A stretch of 64,000 nucleotides of DNA, taken from an uncultured Leifsonia sp. (GTDB lineage: Bacteria; Actinomycetota; Actinomycetes; Actinomycetales; Microbacteriaceae). The stretch is taken from positions 1 to 64,000 of the forward strand of contig NZ_CAMFLC010000006.1 in assembly GCF_945957465.1 (NCBI RefSeq), written 5' to 3'. How positions within the stretch are numbered: the first letter of the stretch is position 1; every line of letters begins with the position of its first letter. The notes beneath the pieces were generated by a model, which was not told where the DNA came from, searched no databases, and saw only the letters and a list, made by a program, of their open reading frames with translations. Positions 29,392 through 38,542 of the stretch are shown piece by piece. Both the position numbers and the translations under genes were made by a program.

Positions 29392-30588
29392 TCAGCCCGC
29401 GGAGCACGCGCCGGAGCTGATCGGGGTCGGGCCGACCGAGCCGAGCACGGGTCGCAGCTCTTCGAGAGTGAGCGCGTATCCCGTATCGGGGTCGACGGTC
29501 GACCGCGCGAAGACGACGCCGACGACGTCGCCGCTCTGATCGAGCAGCGGGCCACCGGAGTTGCCGGGCCGGATGGAGCCGCGAAGCGAATAGATCTGCC
29601 GCTCGACCGTTCCGCTCTGATAGATGTCCGTGCCGCGAGCGGTGACCTGGTCGCGCACGCGCTGCGGCGAGATCGTGAACGGCCCGTCTCCGGGGTAGCC
29701 GGCTGCGTACGCCGGCGCGCCCGCGCCGAGATCCTGCCCGATGTCGAGCGCGGGTGCGCTCAAGTCCGTGACATCCAGCACCGCGAGGTCGCGTTCGGGA
29801 TCGAAGGCCACGAGCGTCGCCCGGTCGACTGTGGTTCCGCCGGACTCGCGCACGACGATCGACGACGCACCGGCGACGACGTGGGCGTTGGTGACGACCC
29901 GGCCCCGCTGGACCACCCAGCCGCTGCCCTCGGAGTCCACGCCGCACGCCGGTTTGGAGGCCAGGACGGTCACGACGGACTGCTGCGAGTTCTGCACACC
30001 GGCCGGGATCGTGGGATCCGGCGCCCCGATGCTCTTGATCGACTCGCCGCCCTCGAAGACCTTCGGGAGACCGGCTCCCGCGAGGGCGTCGTCCACCGCG
30101 CCGAGCACGGTCGAGGAGGGGAGCGGTGCGATGCTGTTCAAGGTGGAGACGACGCGCGACGAGTCCGCCGCCTGCACGACGGTCGCGAGGCTGGTCGCCA
30201 TGGCGAATCCGGCCACGAGCCAGACGACGACCGCCCAGGTGACGAAGCCGAGCGCGGCGCCGACGAGGGAGTCGACCCAACGGATCGGGCCGTGCCGCAG
30301 CACCTTGCCGATCACCGAAGCCGCGGCGGTGGCGAGCGCGTACACGACGGCGGCGCAGACCAGCAGCACGACGGCCGCGACGATGGACCGCTGGCTGACG
30401 CCGGTCAGCCCGGAGGACGCCATCCAATCGACGACCATGGGAGCGAGCAGGAGACCGAGCGCCAGGCCGGCGCCCAGGCCGACCAGTGCGCCGGCGGCCC
30501 GGATGGCGCCGTTGCTCCAGCCGGCCGCCACCGCGAGGACGGCGAGCACCAGCAGCACGACGTCGACCACGATCTCCACGCCCTTCAC
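29392..30588 (-). CDS. marP: MarP-like membrane serine protease
   Basis: This 398-aa protein has an N-terminal CvpA-like membrane domain with four hydrophobic segments (about 5-135) and an external trypsin-like domain. The catalytic triad is His236 (TNAHVVAG), Asp267 (ERDLAV) and Ser344 (GNSGGP). Cys215 and Cys395 occupy positions like those of the redox-sensitive disulfide in mycobacterial MarP. MarP is required there for acid and oxidative stress resistance through wall hydrolase processing. In this organism the role is inferred. Confidence 0.93.
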   Translation of the reverse strand: MKGVEIVVDVVLLVLAVLAVAAGWSNGAIRAAGALVGLGAGLALGLLLAPMVVDWMASSGLTGVSQRSIVAAVVLLVCAAVVYALATAAASVIGKVLRHGPIRWVDSLVGAALGFVTWAVVVWLVAGFAMATSLATVVQAADSSRVVSTLNSIAPLPSSTVLGAVDDALAGAGLPKVFEGGESIKSIGAPDPTIPAGVQNSQQSVVTVLASKPACGVDSEGSGWVVQRGRVVTNAHVVAGASSIVVRESGGTTVDRATLVAFDPERDLAVLDVTDLSAPALDIGQDLGAGAPAYAAGYPGDGPFTISPQRVRDQVTARGTDIYQSGTVERQIYSLRGSIRPGNSGGPLLDQSGDVVGVVFARSTVDPDTGYALTLEELRPVLGSVGPTPISSGACSAG

Positions 30589-30801
30589 CCTGCCCCACCA
30601 GGCTGGGCGCGGGCTGGGGTGCCGGTGGGCGTCGCCGGTGGTTCTCCTCCGGGTCCTTCAGGTCGATGGGCCGGCTGTTTCTCCGCGGGTCTGCCGATCC
30701 CGACCGGTCGTGCCGCCGACCTCTCCGGCGGAAACCGAGCGGCGCGTGGGTATATTACGAGGGAGCGGCGGGTGCCCGAAGCCCCACGCGGAGGAGGAGC
30801 C

Positions 30802-32049
30802 GTGCCGAAGGGAGCGAACCTCCCCGCGATCGCCGCGTTCAACGAGACCGTGGTGCTCGACGCGGTGCGCCGCTCGGAGGGCGGTCTGAGCCGGGTCGAG
30901 CTCGCCGCGGCGACCGGGCTCTCCGCTCAGACGGTGACCAATGTCACGCGGCGCCTCCTCGTCCAGGGTCTCATCCGCGAGGCCGGGAAGCAGAGCGAAG
31001 GAAGCCCGGGCAAGCCGCGCACCCTGCTGCGACTCGACCCCGCGGGCGCGTACGCCGTCGGCGTGCACCTCGACCCGACCGTCATCACCTGCGTGCTGCT
31101 CGACCTCGAAGGCGAGGTGGTCGAGCACACCCGCCGGCCCTCGCCTCCGGACGGCGACGCGAAGGCGACGCTCGCCGTGATCCTGGAGGCCATCCGGGCG
31201 GTGCTCGCCGCTCCCGGGCTCGATCCCGCCCGGATCATCGGAGTGGGGGTCGCGGCGCCGGGTCCGATCGACGCCGAGACCGGTGTCGTGGTGCGACCTC
31301 CGCTGATACCGGGCTGGAACGACTTCCACCTCCGCGACGAGCTGACAGCCGCGACGGGCCTGCCGTCGCTCGTGGCCAAGGACGTGATCAGCGCGGCCGT
31401 CGCCGAGCGCTGGCACGACCCCGCCGGCGCGAGCAAGGACTACGCCTTCATCTACTACGGCACCGGTGCCGGCATCGGGCTCGTCCTCGGTGGCGAGGTG
31501 TACACCGGCTCGACCGAGAACGCGGGCGACGCCGGCCACGTCCTGGTCGACCCCGGCGGTGCCCTGTGCGCGTGCGGCCGGCGCGGGTGCTGGGGCGAGT
31601 CCGTCCGGCCACAGCGGCTGGTCATGCAGGGCCTCTGGGCCGGGCTGCTGGAGCCGCCGGGCGGCGGAGAGGTCATCGACGGCGTCGACATCGACCTCGA
31701 CGTGGAGGTCGTCGACACGCTGTTCACGCAGCTCACCGCCGCAGCCGATGCCGGAGACGAGCGCGCGGCCGCGATCGTGGACCGCTCCATCCGCAACACG
31801 GCCTTCTACCTGTCGAACCTCGCTGCCCTGCTCGACATCGACCGCGTCGTCTTCGGCGGACCGTCGTGGGCGCGCGTCGAGCAGCGCTTCCTCGCCCAGC
31901 TGCCCGCCCGGATGGCGGAGATCGACATGGGCATCCTGACGCACCCGGTCCTGCTCCAGGGCACGGCGGTCGGCGAGGATGTCGCAGCTGTCGGCGCCGC
32001 GTGCCTGGTGCTCGACGAGACCTTCTCGCCCCGCGTCGGGCGACTCTAG
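30802..32049 (+). CDS. ROK-family transcriptional regulator of the mannoside locus
   Basis: This 415-aa protein has an N-terminal winged helix (about 10-70, with VELAATGLSAQTV-like spacing) and a ROK domain with GVGVAAPGPID, GTGAGIGLVLGG and the zinc cluster CACGRRGCWGE. I start at GTG 30802 behind a strong GGAGGAG ribosome-binding site. The same frame stays open for 1.8 kb upstream, but that part is antisense shadow of marP and the oxidoreductase. A -10-like TATATT lies at 30751-30756. The gene is followed by a sugar ABC operon with an AT-rich nested dyad in between, its likely operator. Confidence 0.88.
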   Translation: MPKGANLPAIAAFNETVVLDAVRRSEGGLSRVELAAATGLSAQTVTNVTRRLLVQGLIREAGKQSEGSPGKPRTLLRLDPAGAYAVGVHLDPTVITCVLLDLEGEVVEHTRRPSPPDGDAKATLAVILEAIRAVLAAPGLDPARIIGVGVAAPGPIDAETGVVVRPPLIPGWNDFHLRDELTAATGLPSLVAKDVISAAVAERWHDPAGASKDYAFIYYGTGAGIGLVLGGEVYTGSTENAGDAGHVLVDPGGALCACGRRGCWGESVRPQRLVMQGLWAGLLEPPGGGEVIDGVDIDLDVEVVDTLFTQLTAAADAGDERAAAIVDRSIRNTAFYLSNLAALLDIDRVVFGGPSWARVEQRFLAQLPARMAEIDMGILTHPVLLQGTAVGEDVAAVGAACLVLDETFSPRVGRL

Positions 32050-32066
32050 CCCGTCCCGGCCGACGT

Positions 32067-32082
32067 CCCCCGACCGAGGGGG
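32067..32082 (+). terminator. Weak hairpin after the ROK gene
   Basis: CCCCC and GGGGG flank a 6-nt loop, 18 nt after the stop codon. There is no T-tract, so it may only attenuate read-through into the sugar operon. Confidence 0.35.
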
Positions 32083-32099
32083 AGACGGCAACTTGCGCC

Positions 32100-32147
32100 G
32101 AACTCTTGATCTATAAATCAAATTGATTTATAAATTACGAAGAGTTC
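32100..32147. promoter_or_regulatory. Nested AT-rich dyad before the mannoside operon
   Basis: The core has perfect 10-bp arms TATAAATCAA (32112-32121) and TTGATTTATA (32123-32132) around a single A. Outside it are perfect 8-bp arms GAACTCTT (32100-32107) and AAGAGTTC (32140-32147). It is strikingly AT-rich for this genome and lies about 40 bp before the binding-protein gene. I infer it is the ROK operator overlapping the promoter. Confidence 0.65.
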
Positions 32148-32188
32148 GCGGCATGGGAGCCGGCGGACCTCAATGCAAAGGAGCATCG

Positions 32189-33541
32189 ATGAAGCGAAGC
32201 AAGGTACTGGCCGCAGCAGTTGCCGCAGCCGCTCTCGTCGCGTTGGCCGGTTGCTCGTCGTCCTCCGGTGGCGGCGACGGCAAGACCATCAAGGTCGCCT
32301 TCCAGGACTACGGGTCGGACATCATGTCCAACTTCATGAACAAGGCCAAGACCGACTTCGAGAAAGCGAACCCCGGGGACAAGATCACCCTGGTGCCGAT
32401 CAAGGCGGCGGAGAACGACTATTACACCAAGCTCGCCCTGATGAACCGGGCGGCGACCACCGCGCCCGACATCATGTCGGAGGACACCTTCCTGATCCGC
32501 GCCGACGCTCAGGCCGGCTATCTGGCGCCGCTCGACTCCTACGTGTCGAAGTGGTCGGACTGGTCGAACTTCTTCGACAACGCCAAAGACGCGGGCAAGG
32601 GCGACGACGGAAAGGTCTACGGCATCCCCACCGGCACCGACACCCGCGGTCTCTGGTACAACAAGCAGATCTTCGAGAAGGCCGGCATCCCCACGCCGTG
32701 GCAGCCGAAGACCTGGGACGACGTGCTCAGCGCGGCCAAGAAGATCAAGGCGGCCGACCCCGGCGTCATCCCGCTGAACATCTTCTCCGGCAAGGCGGCC
32801 GGTGAGGCCAGCTCGATGCAGGGCTTCGAGATGCTGCTCTACGGCGCGAGCGAGAAGGGCCTCTACGACGACTCGACCTCCAAGTGGATCATCGGATCGA
32901 AGGCGTTCACCGACGCGCTCGACGTGATCAAGGAGGTCTACCAGGGCGGACTCGGCCCGAGCCAGGAGATCACCAGCGACACCAACTACCAGAACACGGT
33001 CAACAACCAGCTGGTGCCGCAGGGCAAGCTGGCGATCAACCTCGACGGCTCCTGGGCGTCCAACGCCTGGCTGCCGACCGGCGCAACCCCGTGGCCGGAC
33101 TGGGACAAGGTGATGGGAACGGCCAAGATGCCGACCCAGAACGGCGAGGACCCCGGATCGATCAGTCTCTCGGGCGGCTGGACCTTCTCGATGGGCGCGA
33201 AGAGCTCGGCGAAGGACCTGGCCTGGAAGTTCATCACCTTCCTGACCGACAAGCAGCGGTCGCTCGAATACAACATCAACACCGCGGGCATCCCGGTGCG
33301 CAAGGACGTCGCCGACGACGAGAAGTACAAGACGTCGAACCCGACCTCTGAATTCTTCTCCTCGCTGGTCGCCGTCACCAAGTTCCGCCCCGCGACACCG
33401 GACTACCCCAAGATCTCCAACGGCATCCAGGTGGCGATGGAGTCGGTCATGACGGGGCAGGCCACACCGGCCCAAGCCGCCAAGACCTACGACGACTCGG
33501 TCGTGGGGATCGTCGGTAAGGGCAAGACGGAGTCGAAGTAA
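32189..33541 (+). CDS. Family 1 sugar-binding lipoprotein of an ABC importer
   Basis: This 450-aa extracellular binding protein has a signal peptide ending in the lipobox LAGC (Cys at about 22) and a Ser/Gly-rich linker. The mature fold matches the oligosaccharide-binding (MalE/UgpB) class, with segments such as DTRGLWYNKQIFEKAG and NLDGSWASNAW. ATG 32189 lies behind AAAGGAG. Together with the two permeases and the GH38 enzyme that follow, it most likely binds mannose-containing oligosaccharides. No ATPase gene is present, so a shared MsiK-like ATPase elsewhere is expected. Confidence 0.88.
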   Translation: MKRSKVLAAAVAAAALVALAGCSSSSGGGDGKTIKVAFQDYGSDIMSNFMNKAKTDFEKANPGDKITLVPIKAAENDYYTKLALMNRAATTAPDIMSEDTFLIRADAQAGYLAPLDSYVSKWSDWSNFFDNAKDAGKGDDGKVYGIPTGTDTRGLWYNKQIFEKAGIPTPWQPKTWDDVLSAAKKIKAADPGVIPLNIFSGKAAGEASSMQGFEMLLYGASEKGLYDDSTSKWIIGSKAFTDALDVIKEVYQGGLGPSQEITSDTNYQNTVNNQLVPQGKLAINLDGSWASNAWLPTGATPWPDWDKVMGTAKMPTQNGEDPGSISLSGGWTFSMGAKSSAKDLAWKFITFLTDKQRSLEYNINTAGIPVRKDVADDEKYKTSNPTSEFFSSLVAVTKFRPATPDYPKISNGIQVAMESVMTGQATPAQAAKTYDDSVVGIVGKGKTESK

Positions 33542-33543
33542 TC

Positions 33544-34509
33544 GTGACCTCCACCCTGGATGCCGTCGGCTCCGACGCGCGCGGCCGGACCAGCTCGGTC
33601 CGGCCGCCGCGCGGCCAGCAGAAGGCACGTTCGCGCGCACACGCCCGGCGCTCAGCCGCCCGGGCCGTCCCCCTGGTCCCGGCCATCGGGCTCCTGCTCG
33701 TCTTCCTGGTCGGGCCGATCCTGTCGTCGTTCTACGGCTCGTTCACGAACATGTCCCTCACCGGAGCGTCGGCGGCATCGGCGCAGTGGGTGGGCCTCCA
33801 GAACTACATCGACCTGTTCACGAGTCCGGACTTCCCGGTGTCGGTCTGGCTGACGCTGGTGTTCCTGATCGGCTCGGCGGTCATCGGCCAGAACGTCGTC
33901 GGGATGGTGCTCGCGCTGCTCATGCGCAGCGGCAGCCGCTGGGTGGGAGCCCTCGTCTCGACGTTCGTCGTCGGCGCGTGGGTGCTTCCTGAGATCGTCG
34001 CGGCGTTCGCGTCCTACGCGTTCTTCAGCCAGCACGGCACCTTCAACGCCCTGCTCGCGGCGTTCGGCATCGTCGGTCCCTCGTGGCTGTTCGCCTTCCC
34101 GATGCTGTCGATCATCCTGGCCAACACCTGGCGCGGCGCGGCCTTCTCGATGCTGGTCTACTCGGCGGCCCTGCAGGAGGTGCCGCCCGAGATCACCGAG
34201 GCCGCCGAGGTGGACGGGGCGAACGGCGTCAAGCGGTTCTTCCTCGTGACGTTGCCGATGATCCGGCGGAGCATCTCCACCAACCTCATGCTCATCACGC
34301 TCCAGACCCTCTCGGTGTTCACGCTCATCTACGTGATGACCGGTGGCGGCCCGGGCAACAAGAGCATGACCCTGCCCGTGCTGGCCTACCAGGAGGCGTT
34401 CAAGTTCTCCGAGCTCGGCTATGGAACCGCCATCGCGACCATCCTGCTGCTCGTCGGGGCGGTCTTCGCGATCGTCTACGTGCGCGCTCTCAAGACGGAG
34501 GTGGACTGA
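33544..34509 (+). CDS. Sugar ABC transporter permease (MalF-type)
   Basis: This 321-aa inner-membrane subunit has six predicted spans after a basic cytoplasmic leader of about 40 residues. The EAA motif that docks the ATPase is visible as EITEAAEVDGANGVKRFFLVTLP (about 218-240). It begins at a GTG 2 nt after the binding-protein stop, and its stop overlaps the next permease by one base (TGATG). Confidence 0.88.
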   Translation: MTSTLDAVGSDARGRTSSVRPPRGQQKARSRAHARRSAARAVPLVPAIGLLLVFLVGPILSSFYGSFTNMSLTGASAASAQWVGLQNYIDLFTSPDFPVSVWLTLVFLIGSAVIGQNVVGMVLALLMRSGSRWVGALVSTFVVGAWVLPEIVAAFASYAFFSQHGTFNALLAAFGIVGPSWLFAFPMLSIILANTWRGAAFSMLVYSAALQEVPPEITEAAEVDGANGVKRFFLVTLPMIRRSISTNLMLITLQTLSVFTLIYVMTGGGPGNKSMTLPVLAYQEAFKFSELGYGTAIATILLLVGAVFAIVYVRALKTEVD

Positions 34510-35345
34510 TGAAGCTGTCATCGCCCAATGGCATCGCCCTGAAGTGGACGGCCAATGTCCTGCTGCTGCTCATCGGCATCGTGTTCGTGCTGCCGCTGGT
34601 GTGGGTGGTGCTGGCCTCGTTCGACGGCAGCGCGACCCTCTCCGTCGCCTGGCCGAAGCAGTGGACGCTCGAGAACTTCCAGAAGGTGCTCACGCCCGAC
34701 CTCGCGTTCGTCCCGCTCTGGAACAGCCTCCTGCTGTCGGCCGGCTGCGCCATTCTCACGGTGATCGTCGCCGTGCTCGCCGCGTATCCGCTGTCGCGGT
34801 ACCGCAACCGGTTCAACCGGCCGTTCCTCTACGCGATCCTGTTCGGAACCTGCCTGCCGATCACCGCGATGATGGTGCCGGTCTACAGCCTGTTCGTGTC
34901 GCTCAACCTGATCGACTCGCTCGGTGGGACGATCCTGTTCATGGCGGCCTCGTCGCTCCCCATGGCGATCTGGATGACGAAGAACTTCGTCGATTCGGTG
35001 CCGATCTCCCTCGAGGAGGCGGCGTGGGTCGACGGCGCCTCCAGCATGAAGACGCTGTGGACGGTGGTGGTGCCGCTGGTGCGTCCCGGCATCGCCGTCG
35101 TCTTCATCTACGTGTTCGTCGCCGCCTGGGGCAACTTCTTCGTCCCGTTCGTGCTGCTGCTCAGTCCCGGCAACCAGCCGGCGGCGGTGAGCATCTTCAC
35201 GTTCTTCGGGCAGTACGGCGCCGTGGCTTACGGACAGCTCGCCGCTTACTCGCTCATCTACTCCGTGCCCGTCATCGCGCTCTACGTGATCGTCTCTCGG
35301 GCGCTGGGCGGCTCGTCCGCGCTCGCGGGTGCGGTCAAGGGCTAG
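34509..35345 (+). CDS. Sugar ABC transporter permease (MalG-type)
   Basis: This 278-aa partner permease has six spans and an EAA loop (SLEEAAWVDGASSMKTLW, about 169-186). I start at ATG 34509, fused to the previous stop. The longer open frame upstream lies within the first permease and is a shadow. Together the two permeases form the heterodimeric channel of a CUT1-class importer. Confidence 0.88.
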   Translation: MKLSSPNGIALKWTANVLLLLIGIVFVLPLVWVVLASFDGSATLSVAWPKQWTLENFQKVLTPDLAFVPLWNSLLLSAGCAILTVIVAVLAAYPLSRYRNRFNRPFLYAILFGTCLPITAMMVPVYSLFVSLNLIDSLGGTILFMAASSLPMAIWMTKNFVDSVPISLEEAAWVDGASSMKTLWTVVVPLVRPGIAVVFIYVFVAAWGNFFVPFVLLLSPGNQPAAVSIFTFFGQYGAVAYGQLAAYSLIYSVPVIALYVIVSRALGGSSALAGAVKG

Positions 35346-35374
35346 CCGTACCTCTATATATAAGGAGCCGTCGT

Positions 35375-38300
35375 TTGTACCAGCAGAACCAGCTCGCCGC
35401 GATGCGGGTCGACCGTTTCGTCCGCGAGCGCCTGACGCCCGCCCTCGAGCGGGCCGCCGTTCCGGTGGCCGTGGAGATGTGGGAGGTTCCGGACGAGCCG
35501 GTGCCCTTCGCACAGGCGGTGCAGGGGCCGTTCGAGCCGTTCGCCGTCGGCCGCGCCTGGGGGCGCCCCTGGGGCACCGTCTGGTTCCGGGTCAGCGGCA
35601 CGGTTCCGGCCGAGTGGGAGGCCGATCCGGCGGACGTCGAGCTCGTGGTCGACCTCGGGTTCACGGCGGGACAGGTCGGGTTCCAAGCGGAGGGGCTGGT
35701 CTGGACGACCGACGGAACGATCGTGAAGGCACTCGAGCCCCTCAACGACTACGTGCGGCTGCAGGCCGCGCCGGGGGAGTCGTTCGAGCTGTTCATCGAG
35801 GCGGCCGCCAACCCCGACGTCGGCTCTGACTGGTCGTTCCGGCCGACGCCGGTCGGCCGCAAGGCGACGGCGCCGACGGACTCGATCTACACGCTGCGTC
35901 GGATCGACATCGTGCATCGCGACACCGAGGTGTGGGAGCTGATCCAGGACATCTTCACGATCCGCGGGCTCGCGGCCGAGCTGCCGGAGACGTCGCCGCG
36001 GCGGGCGGCGCTGTTCGCGGCACTCGAGGACGCCGTCGTCGCCGTGGACCCGTTCGCCGTCGCGGCCACAGCCTCCCGCGGTCGTGCGGCGCTCGCCGGC
36101 GTGTTGGCGTCGCCCGCCGCCGCAACCGCACACCGCGTGTTCGCCGTCGGTCACGCGCACATCGACTCCGCCTGGCTGTGGCCCGTGCGCGAGACGATCC
36201 GCAAGTGCGCCCGCACCTTCTCGAACGTGCTCGACCTGATGGACCAGGACCCGGATTTCGTCTTCGCGTGCTCGTCGGCGCAGCAGTTCGCGTGGATGCA
36301 GCAGTTCTACCCGGAGCTGTTCGACCGCATCCGGGTGCGGGTCGCCGAAGGCCGGTTCGTGCCGGTGGGCGGGATGTGGGTCGAGTCGGACACGAACCTC
36401 CCCGGCTCGGAGGCGATGGCCCGGCAGTTCGTGGAGGGCAAGCGGTTCTTCCTCGACGAGCTCGGCCATGAACCGCGCGAGGTCTGGCTGCCCGACTCCT
36501 TCGGCTACTCCGGCGCCCTCCCGCAGATCGCACGTGCGGCCGGGATGGATCACTTCCTGACGCAGAAGATCTCGTGGAACGAGGTCAACCGCTTCCCGCA
36601 CCACACGTTCGAATGGGAGGGCATCGACGGCACGCGCATCTTCACGCACTTCCCGCCGGTCGACACCTACAACTCCGTGCTGTCGGGCGAGGAGCTGGCC
36701 CGCGCCGAGCGCAACTTCGCGGACAAGGGCCGCGCGAACACCTCCCTGGTGCCGTTCGGGTTCGGCGACGGGGGCGGCGGACCGACCCGTGAGATGGTCG
36801 CGGCCGCCGCGCGGACCGCCGATCTCGAAGGTTCGCCGACCGTGCGCGTCGCGCCGCCGGAAGCGTTCTTCGAAGCCGCGCGCGCCGAGTTCTCACCGGC
36901 GCCGGTATGGGCCGGTGAGCTCTACCTGGAGTTCCACCGCGGCACGTACACCTCGCAGGCACGGACCAAGCAGGGCAACCGTCGCAGCGAGGCTCTGCTG
37001 CACGAGGCCGAGTTGTGGGCGGCGACGGCGGCCGTGCGCGCCGGCGCCGCGTATCCGGCGGAGGAGCTGCGCCGGGCGTGGCGCACGGTGCTGCTGCAGC
37101 AGTTCCACGACATCCTGCCCGGGTCGTCGATCGGCTGGGTGCACGACCAGGCCGTCGAGAACTACGCGGAGGTCGCCAGGAGCCTGGAGGGCGTCATCGC
37201 ACGGTCGCTCAGTGCGCTCGCCGGGGGAGCCGGGCCGGACGCCGCGTCCGGTGCGGTCGCGAACGCCTCCCCGTTCGCCGTCGACGGCGTCGCACCGGGC
37301 GGCATCGGCGTCCCGTCCCGCGACGGCGCTGTCCGGGTCGAGCGTGTGGGCGACACGCTGCGGTTGGTGAACGACCGGATCGCCGTGACGATCGACGCGG
37401 ACGGTCTCATCCCCTCCATCGTGCACAGGGCGAGCGGCCGGGAGGCCGTGCCGGCCGGCACCCGCGCGAACCTCCTGCAGCTGTTCCGCGACACCCCCAC
37501 CCAGTGGGATGCCTGGGACGTCGACGTCGAGTACCGGCTGTCGGGTGAGGACCTGACGGTGGTCGACTCGCTCGAGGTCGTCACCGAGCGCCCGGAGCTC
37601 GCCGAGGTCCGTCTGGTGCGCCGCTTCGGCGACTCCGCAGTGACCCAGACGCTGTCGCTGGCCGCCGACTCGTCCGCGCTCGACATCGAGACGCGGATCG
37701 ACTGGCACGAGCGGCAGCGGATGCTGAAGCTCGGCTTCCCGGTGGACGTGCATACGACCTCCGCCCGCTCGGAGATCCAGTTCGGCCACATCGACAGGCC
37801 GACGCACACCAACACCAGCTGGGACGTCGCCCGGTTCGAGACCAGTGCGCACCGCTGGGTGCACGTCGGCGAGCCGGGCTTCGGGGTGGGCATCGCGAAC
37901 GACGCGACCTACGGTCACGACATCACCCGACACGAACGGGAAGGCGGCGGAACGTACTCGTTCGTGCGGCAGACGCTGCTGCGGGCGCCGCTCTTCCCCG
38001 ACCCGGAGGCCGACCAGGGTACGCACATCCTGCGCAGTTCGATCGTGATCGGCGACGTGGGTGCGGCGATCGAGACCGGCTACCGCGTCAACCTGCCGCT
38101 GCGACCGGCGGCCGCGGCCGACGTGACTCCGCTGCTCGCCTCGTCGTCGCCCGCCGTCGTCATCGAGACGGTGAAGCTGGCCGAGGACGGCTCCGGCGAC
38201 GTCGTCGCGCGGTTGTACGAGGCGCGCGGGTCGCGCGCGCAGGCGACGCTGACGGTCGGCTTCCCGTATGAGCGCATCGAGCGCACCGACCTCCTGGAGC

Positions 38301-38377
38301 GCCCGACCGGAGCGGGCGACACCACGCTCGCCCTCCGGCCTTTCGAACTCGTCACGCTGAGGTTCGTCCGCAGCTGA
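35375..38377 (+). CDS. GH38 alpha-mannosidase
   Basis: This 1000-aa cytoplasmic glycoside hydrolase cleaves alpha-linked mannose. The zinc and active-site motif GHAHIDSAWLWP gives His260, His262 and Asp264. Asp374 in WLPDSFGYS is the expected nucleophile, and His590 in GWVHDQA is the fourth metal ligand. C-terminal beta-sandwich domains follow, as in the family. I choose TTG 35375, which lies 7 nt after AAGGAG. The first in-frame ATG, at 35402, has no such site. No signal peptide is present, so import through the preceding ABC system would come before cleavage. Confidence 0.92.
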   Translation: MYQQNQLAAMRVDRFVRERLTPALERAAVPVAVEMWEVPDEPVPFAQAVQGPFEPFAVGRAWGRPWGTVWFRVSGTVPAEWEADPADVELVVDLGFTAGQVGFQAEGLVWTTDGTIVKALEPLNDYVRLQAAPGESFELFIEAAANPDVGSDWSFRPTPVGRKATAPTDSIYTLRRIDIVHRDTEVWELIQDIFTIRGLAAELPETSPRRAALFAALEDAVVAVDPFAVAATASRGRAALAGVLASPAAATAHRVFAVGHAHIDSAWLWPVRETIRKCARTFSNVLDLMDQDPDFVFACSSAQQFAWMQQFYPELFDRIRVRVAEGRFVPVGGMWVESDTNLPGSEAMARQFVEGKRFFLDELGHEPREVWLPDSFGYSGALPQIARAAGMDHFLTQKISWNEVNRFPHHTFEWEGIDGTRIFTHFPPVDTYNSVLSGEELARAERNFADKGRANTSLVPFGFGDGGGGPTREMVAAAARTADLEGSPTVRVAPPEAFFEAARAEFSPAPVWAGELYLEFHRGTYTSQARTKQGNRRSEALLHEAELWAATAAVRAGAAYPAEELRRAWRTVLLQQFHDILPGSSIGWVHDQAVENYAEVARSLEGVIARSLSALAGGAGPDAASGAVANASPFAVDGVAPGGIGVPSRDGAVRVERVGDTLRLVNDRIAVTIDADGLIPSIVHRASGREAVPAGTRANLLQLFRDTPTQWDAWDVDVEYRLSGEDLTVVDSLEVVTERPELAEVRLVRRFGDSAVTQTLSLAADSSALDIETRIDWHERQRMLKLGFPVDVHTTSARSEIQFGHIDRPTHTNTSWDVARFETSAHRWVHVGEPGFGVGIANDATYGHDITRHEREGGGTYSFVRQTLLRAPLFPDPEADQGTHILRSSIVIGDVGAAIETGYRVNLPLRPAAAADVTPLLASSSPAVVIETVKLAEDGSGDVVARLYEARGSRAQATLTVGFPYERIERTDLLERPTGAGDTTLALRPFELVTLRFVRS

Positions 38378-38386
38378 CGCCAGACC

Positions 38387-38420
38387 GCCCGCCCCGGGCC
38401 GCGCGAACCCCGGGGCGGGC
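38387..38420 (+). terminator. GC-rich hairpin after the mannosidase operon
   Basis: Perfect 12-bp arms GCCCGCCCCGGG and CCCGGGGCGGGC enclose a 10-nt loop, 9 nt after the stop. It lacks a T-tract, a form common in high-GC actinobacteria. Confidence 0.7.
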
Positions 38421-38542
38421 AACACCCCGTCTCCTGACGGCACGCTCTCCCGCCGCTCCGCTCCCGAACTGGGGTGCACAGACCGCCGGGAGCAGCGGTC
38501 CGTACCGGCTATCCTGTCGAGACGACCGGGGAGGTGGGCAGG

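Noticed and set aside
28960-30801. Long upstream extension of the ROK gene frame over marP and the oxidoreductase
   Set aside because: It lies antisense to two clear genes and reads as low-complexity charged sequence. The strong ribosome-binding site at 30791 marks the real start at 30802.
35351-35367. TATATATA-like stretch before the mannosidase as an internal promoter
   Set aside because: It directly abuts the ribosome-binding site, leaving no room for a start site, and there is no -35 element. It more likely just keeps the start region unstructured.
34421-35374. Extension of the mannosidase frame upstream into the permease gene
   Set aside because: This part is an out-of-frame reading of a good permease. 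The TTG at 35375 with AAGGAG fits the enzyme N-terminus.
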